Origin: Flectobacillus roseus
Lineage (GTDB): Bacteria > Bacteroidota > Bacteroidia > Cytophagales > Spirosomataceae
Reading direction: 5' to 3' (one strand)
DNA length: 5,989 bases
Assembly: GCF_030056665.1 (NCBI RefSeq)
Contig: NZ_JASHIG010000082.1
Made by a program: the position numbers and the translations under genes. Shown piece after piece: positions 4,433 through 5,989 of this stretch (positions are counted from its first letter, which is position 1; every line of letters starts with the position of its first letter). The notes under the pieces are model-generated. The model was given only the letters and a program-made list of their open reading frames with translations, did no database searches and was not told the DNA's origin.

Positions 4433-5989
4433 TTACATTTGTTGAACAAAAACTACTTTCCCATTACTGTTTACTGTCAGATACCCTGAAGGTGCGCTTG
4501 ATTTTGCATACGATTCTATATTGTTTAATCTAAGCTCACTAGTTGAGGAAGAAACTGAATTAACCACATCAGATTGTATATTTTGAATATAGTTCATGCC
4601 ATCCATGACACTACCATGTTTAGAATTGAACCAGAAGTTGGTCGAAACCACATTTCCGTTGAATTCAAAGGGTTTTCCTGAAATACTATCCCAATGATGA
4701 CTATGCGCACTTGGATTAAACTCGGACGGTTTTCCTGTGATGCTATCCCAGTTGTGGGTATGTCCCCAGTCAGCTTTACCATCGATTTTACTTTTCACGA
4801 GTGCCACAGACACAGGATTTGTAATGGCATTTGACCATCTGGCATCATCGTTAACAACATCTACGTGGTATCTAACCACATTTCCGTCTACTTGCACAAC
4901 GTTGTAAGCACCAGAGGAAAAATTGATAGTGCTGTATTGCCCTTTATCTCCTGCATTTTCCTGTAGGGATATGTTAAAAGCGGGTTTTCCTACAATACTA
5001 TCCCAATGGTGGGTATGTCCCCAATCAGCCTTACCATCGATTTTACTTTTCACCAAAGCAACTGATACAGGATTCGTAATGGCATTTGACCATCTGGCAT
5101 CATCGTTGACTACATCCACGTGGTATCTGACTACATTTCCGTCTACTTGCACCACGTTGTAAGCGCCAGAAGAAAAGTTAACGGTGTTGTATATACCCTT
5201 GTCGTTTGAATTCTCTTGCAATAAAATATTGAATACCGCTGGCTTTCCAGTGATACTATCCCAATTGTGGGTATGGTTACTGTCCGATTTTGAATTCCAG
5301 TAGGTAATTTGGGCATCTGTTACAAAGCGTCTATTTGCATTTGCATTAATCCAGTCGGCTGAAAATGCTGATTTGACTAAGTTGCCATTTGCATCTGAAA
5401 TAACAGGAACCGCATTAGTTCCATCTGCAAAGTCAGAAATACGGACTGCTTTTGAAAGTATTCTTCCTTGGCGAAGGTCAAAAACGATGTGGGTGTTACC
5501 AAAACACGTGTCTTTGAAACCGATGCCATACCAAGAACCAATTTGGAGGTTATAGCCTGTAGTGGTTGCACTATCAGCATTACCAACAGAAATGTGACCA
5601 CCAACCAAACCATTAGCTGGTATGAAAGATACTTTTCCTTGTTCGAGAGATATTGAGTGATATGAAGCTTCATCAAAGTTAGCAATAAAAACTTTCTTAG
5701 ACTGCATTTGACCAGCTCTAGTATCAAAAATAATTTTCGTTTTGTTCCCATTAGTATCCTTGAATCCGATTCCATACCAAGAGGCAATCTCAAGGTTGTA
5801 GGTCGTTGGTGTTGCACCATCTCCAGTACCGTAGGCAAAGTAGCAGTTTGGGTCAAACATGACTCTTCCCGTCATCGTACCACCTGCGAGTGGTAGATAT
5901 GCACCAAGTTCACTTCTGTCTACTTTTCCGTTCCAGTAAGATACCTGAGTATCTGACACCAATCTTTTACCTGTTGTGGTAATAAGATT
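4433..5989 (-). CDS. Phage tail fibre / receptor-binding protein, C-terminal part, cut by window edge
   Basis: 518 residues are visible and the frame runs open through the right edge; no reliable start lies in the window (the codon at 5962 is TTG within a continuing fibre repeat). From N- to C-terminus: a KRLVSDTQVSYWNGK segment, the fibre motif AYLPLAGGTMTG (nt about 5870-5905), two SWYGIGFKDT modules (nt 5675-5800 and 5429-5554), a second RRFVTDAQITYWNSK segment, then two nearly identical modules of about 86 residues (nt 5018-5275 and 4763-5017). The HTHNWDSITGKP-type motif occurs four times (nt 5240-5275, 4982-5017, 4727-4762, 4670-4705). The protein ends with a Ser/Asn-rich segment and GYLTVNSNGKVVFVQQM. 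These motifs are typical of trimeric tail fibres; the His-x-His pairs may bind metal along the trimer axis, by analogy with T4 gp37. The protein would sit at the virion tip and decide host range. No self-cleaving chaperone domain is seen at the C-terminus. Confidence 0.88.
   Translation of the reverse strand, partial: NLITTTGKRLVSDTQVSYWNGKVDRSELGAYLPLAGGTMTGRVMFDPNCYFAYGTGDGATPTTYNLEIASWYGIGFKDTNGNKTKIIFDTRAGQMQSKKVFIANFDEASYHSISLEQGKVSFIPANGLVGGHISVGNADSATTTGYNLQIGSWYGIGFKDTCFGNTHIVFDLRQGRILSKAVRISDFADGTNAVPVISDANGNLVKSAFSADWINANANRRFVTDAQITYWNSKSDSNHTHNWDSITGKPAVFNILLQENSNDKGIYNTVNFSSGAYNVVQVDGNVVRYHVDVVNDDARWSNAITNPVSVALVKSKIDGKADWGHTHHWDSIVGKPAFNISLQENAGDKGQYSTINFSSGAYNVVQVDGNVVRYHVDVVNDDARWSNAITNPVSVALVKSKIDGKADWGHTHNWDSITGKPSEFNPSAHSHHWDSISGKPFEFNGNVVSTNFWFNSKHGSVMDGMNYIQNIQSDVVNSVSSSTSELRLNNIESYAKSSAPSGYLTVNSNGKVVFVQQM
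4763..5275 (-). repeat. Tandem duplication of an about 86-residue module within the tail fibre
   Basis: Two adjacent units, 5018-5275 (86 codons) and 4763-5017 (85 codons), each begin at an HTHxWDSIxGKP motif and contain LQEN, DKGxY, NFSSGAYNVVQVDG, HVDVVNDDARWSN and VKSKIDGKADWG. From NFSSGAYN to the next WGHTH the two proteins are identical over 57 residues. The DNA differs at roughly 18 positions by eye, so all of those changes are synonymous. The first part of each unit is more variable (ILLQENSNDKGIYNTV against ISLQENAGDKGQYSTI). Confidence 0.85.
5429..5800 (-). repeat. Pair of diverged SWYGIGF modules within the tail fibre
   Basis: Two segments of about 42 residues (nt 5675-5800 and 5429-5554), spaced by 82 codons, share the pattern YNLxIxSWYGIGFKDT, then TxIxFDxRxG, then SKxVxIxxF. 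They are preceded by related Gly/Asn/Asp-Ala-Thr sequences (TGDGATPTT and GNADSATTT). They are diverged beyond synonymous change, so this duplication looks older than the downstream tandem repeat, or under different constraint. Similar WYGIGF/WWGIGF segments are, from memory, frequent in fibres of Bacteroidota phages. Confidence 0.7.

Noticed and set aside
5377..5856. 159-codon open frame on the minus strand in a second frame of the fibre gene
   Set aside because: It is a shadow of the fibre frame. It has no recognisable fold, is Leu/Thr/Met-rich in a way that fits out-of-frame reading, and the fibre frame holds clear repeats.

Overview
The window looks like part of a tailed-phage or prophage genome (or a phage-derived element) from a host in the Bacteroidota. 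All supportable genes lie on the minus strand, so they read from high to low coordinates. The host call is an inference. It rests on low GC, on A-rich leaders without clear Shine-Dalgarno sequences before several ATGs, and on the style of the fibre repeats. No host gene, tRNA, integrase or attachment site is visible to place the element further.

Layout in transcription order. (1) 5989-4433: the 3' part of a long tail-fibre gene built from duplicated modules, including a YLPLAGGTMTG fibre motif, two SWYGIGF modules and four HTH/HSH-x-W-D-S-I-x-G-K-P repeats. (2) 4420-4070: a 116-residue protein of unknown function. (3) 4069-3928: a 142-bp intergenic region with a long imperfect hairpin and a third copy of one arm, which could form two mutually exclusive RNA stems. 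(4) 3927-3625: a 100-residue protein resembling a widespread type of small phage protein. (5) 3624-3570: a short spacer holding a perfect 12-bp hairpin. (6) 3569 to the left edge: six genes in which each start overlaps the preceding stop. They are a 214-residue and a 177-residue protein, each with one membrane segment near its C-terminus, a 73-residue and a 74-residue unknown, a 527-residue transglutaminase-like/N6-adenine methylase fusion, and the N-terminal 164 residues of a Strawberry-notch-type helicase cut by the window edge.

The most interesting part is the last pair. Methylase plus Strawberry-notch helicase is the domain pairing of the DarB antirestriction protein of phage P1, but here it is split into two genes overlapping by 14 bp, and the methylase carries an N-terminal papain-like (transglutaminase-fold) domain with an intact Cys-His-Asp triad. 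With the fibre and two membrane-anchored proteins upstream, one reading is a late operon that makes host-recognition and virion or envelope-associated proteins together with a DNA-entry or DNA-protection module. The roles of the small and membrane proteins cannot be settled from sequence alone.

No gene-free stretch exceeds 142 bp. The plus-strand reading frames are all short and antisense to convincing minus-strand genes.
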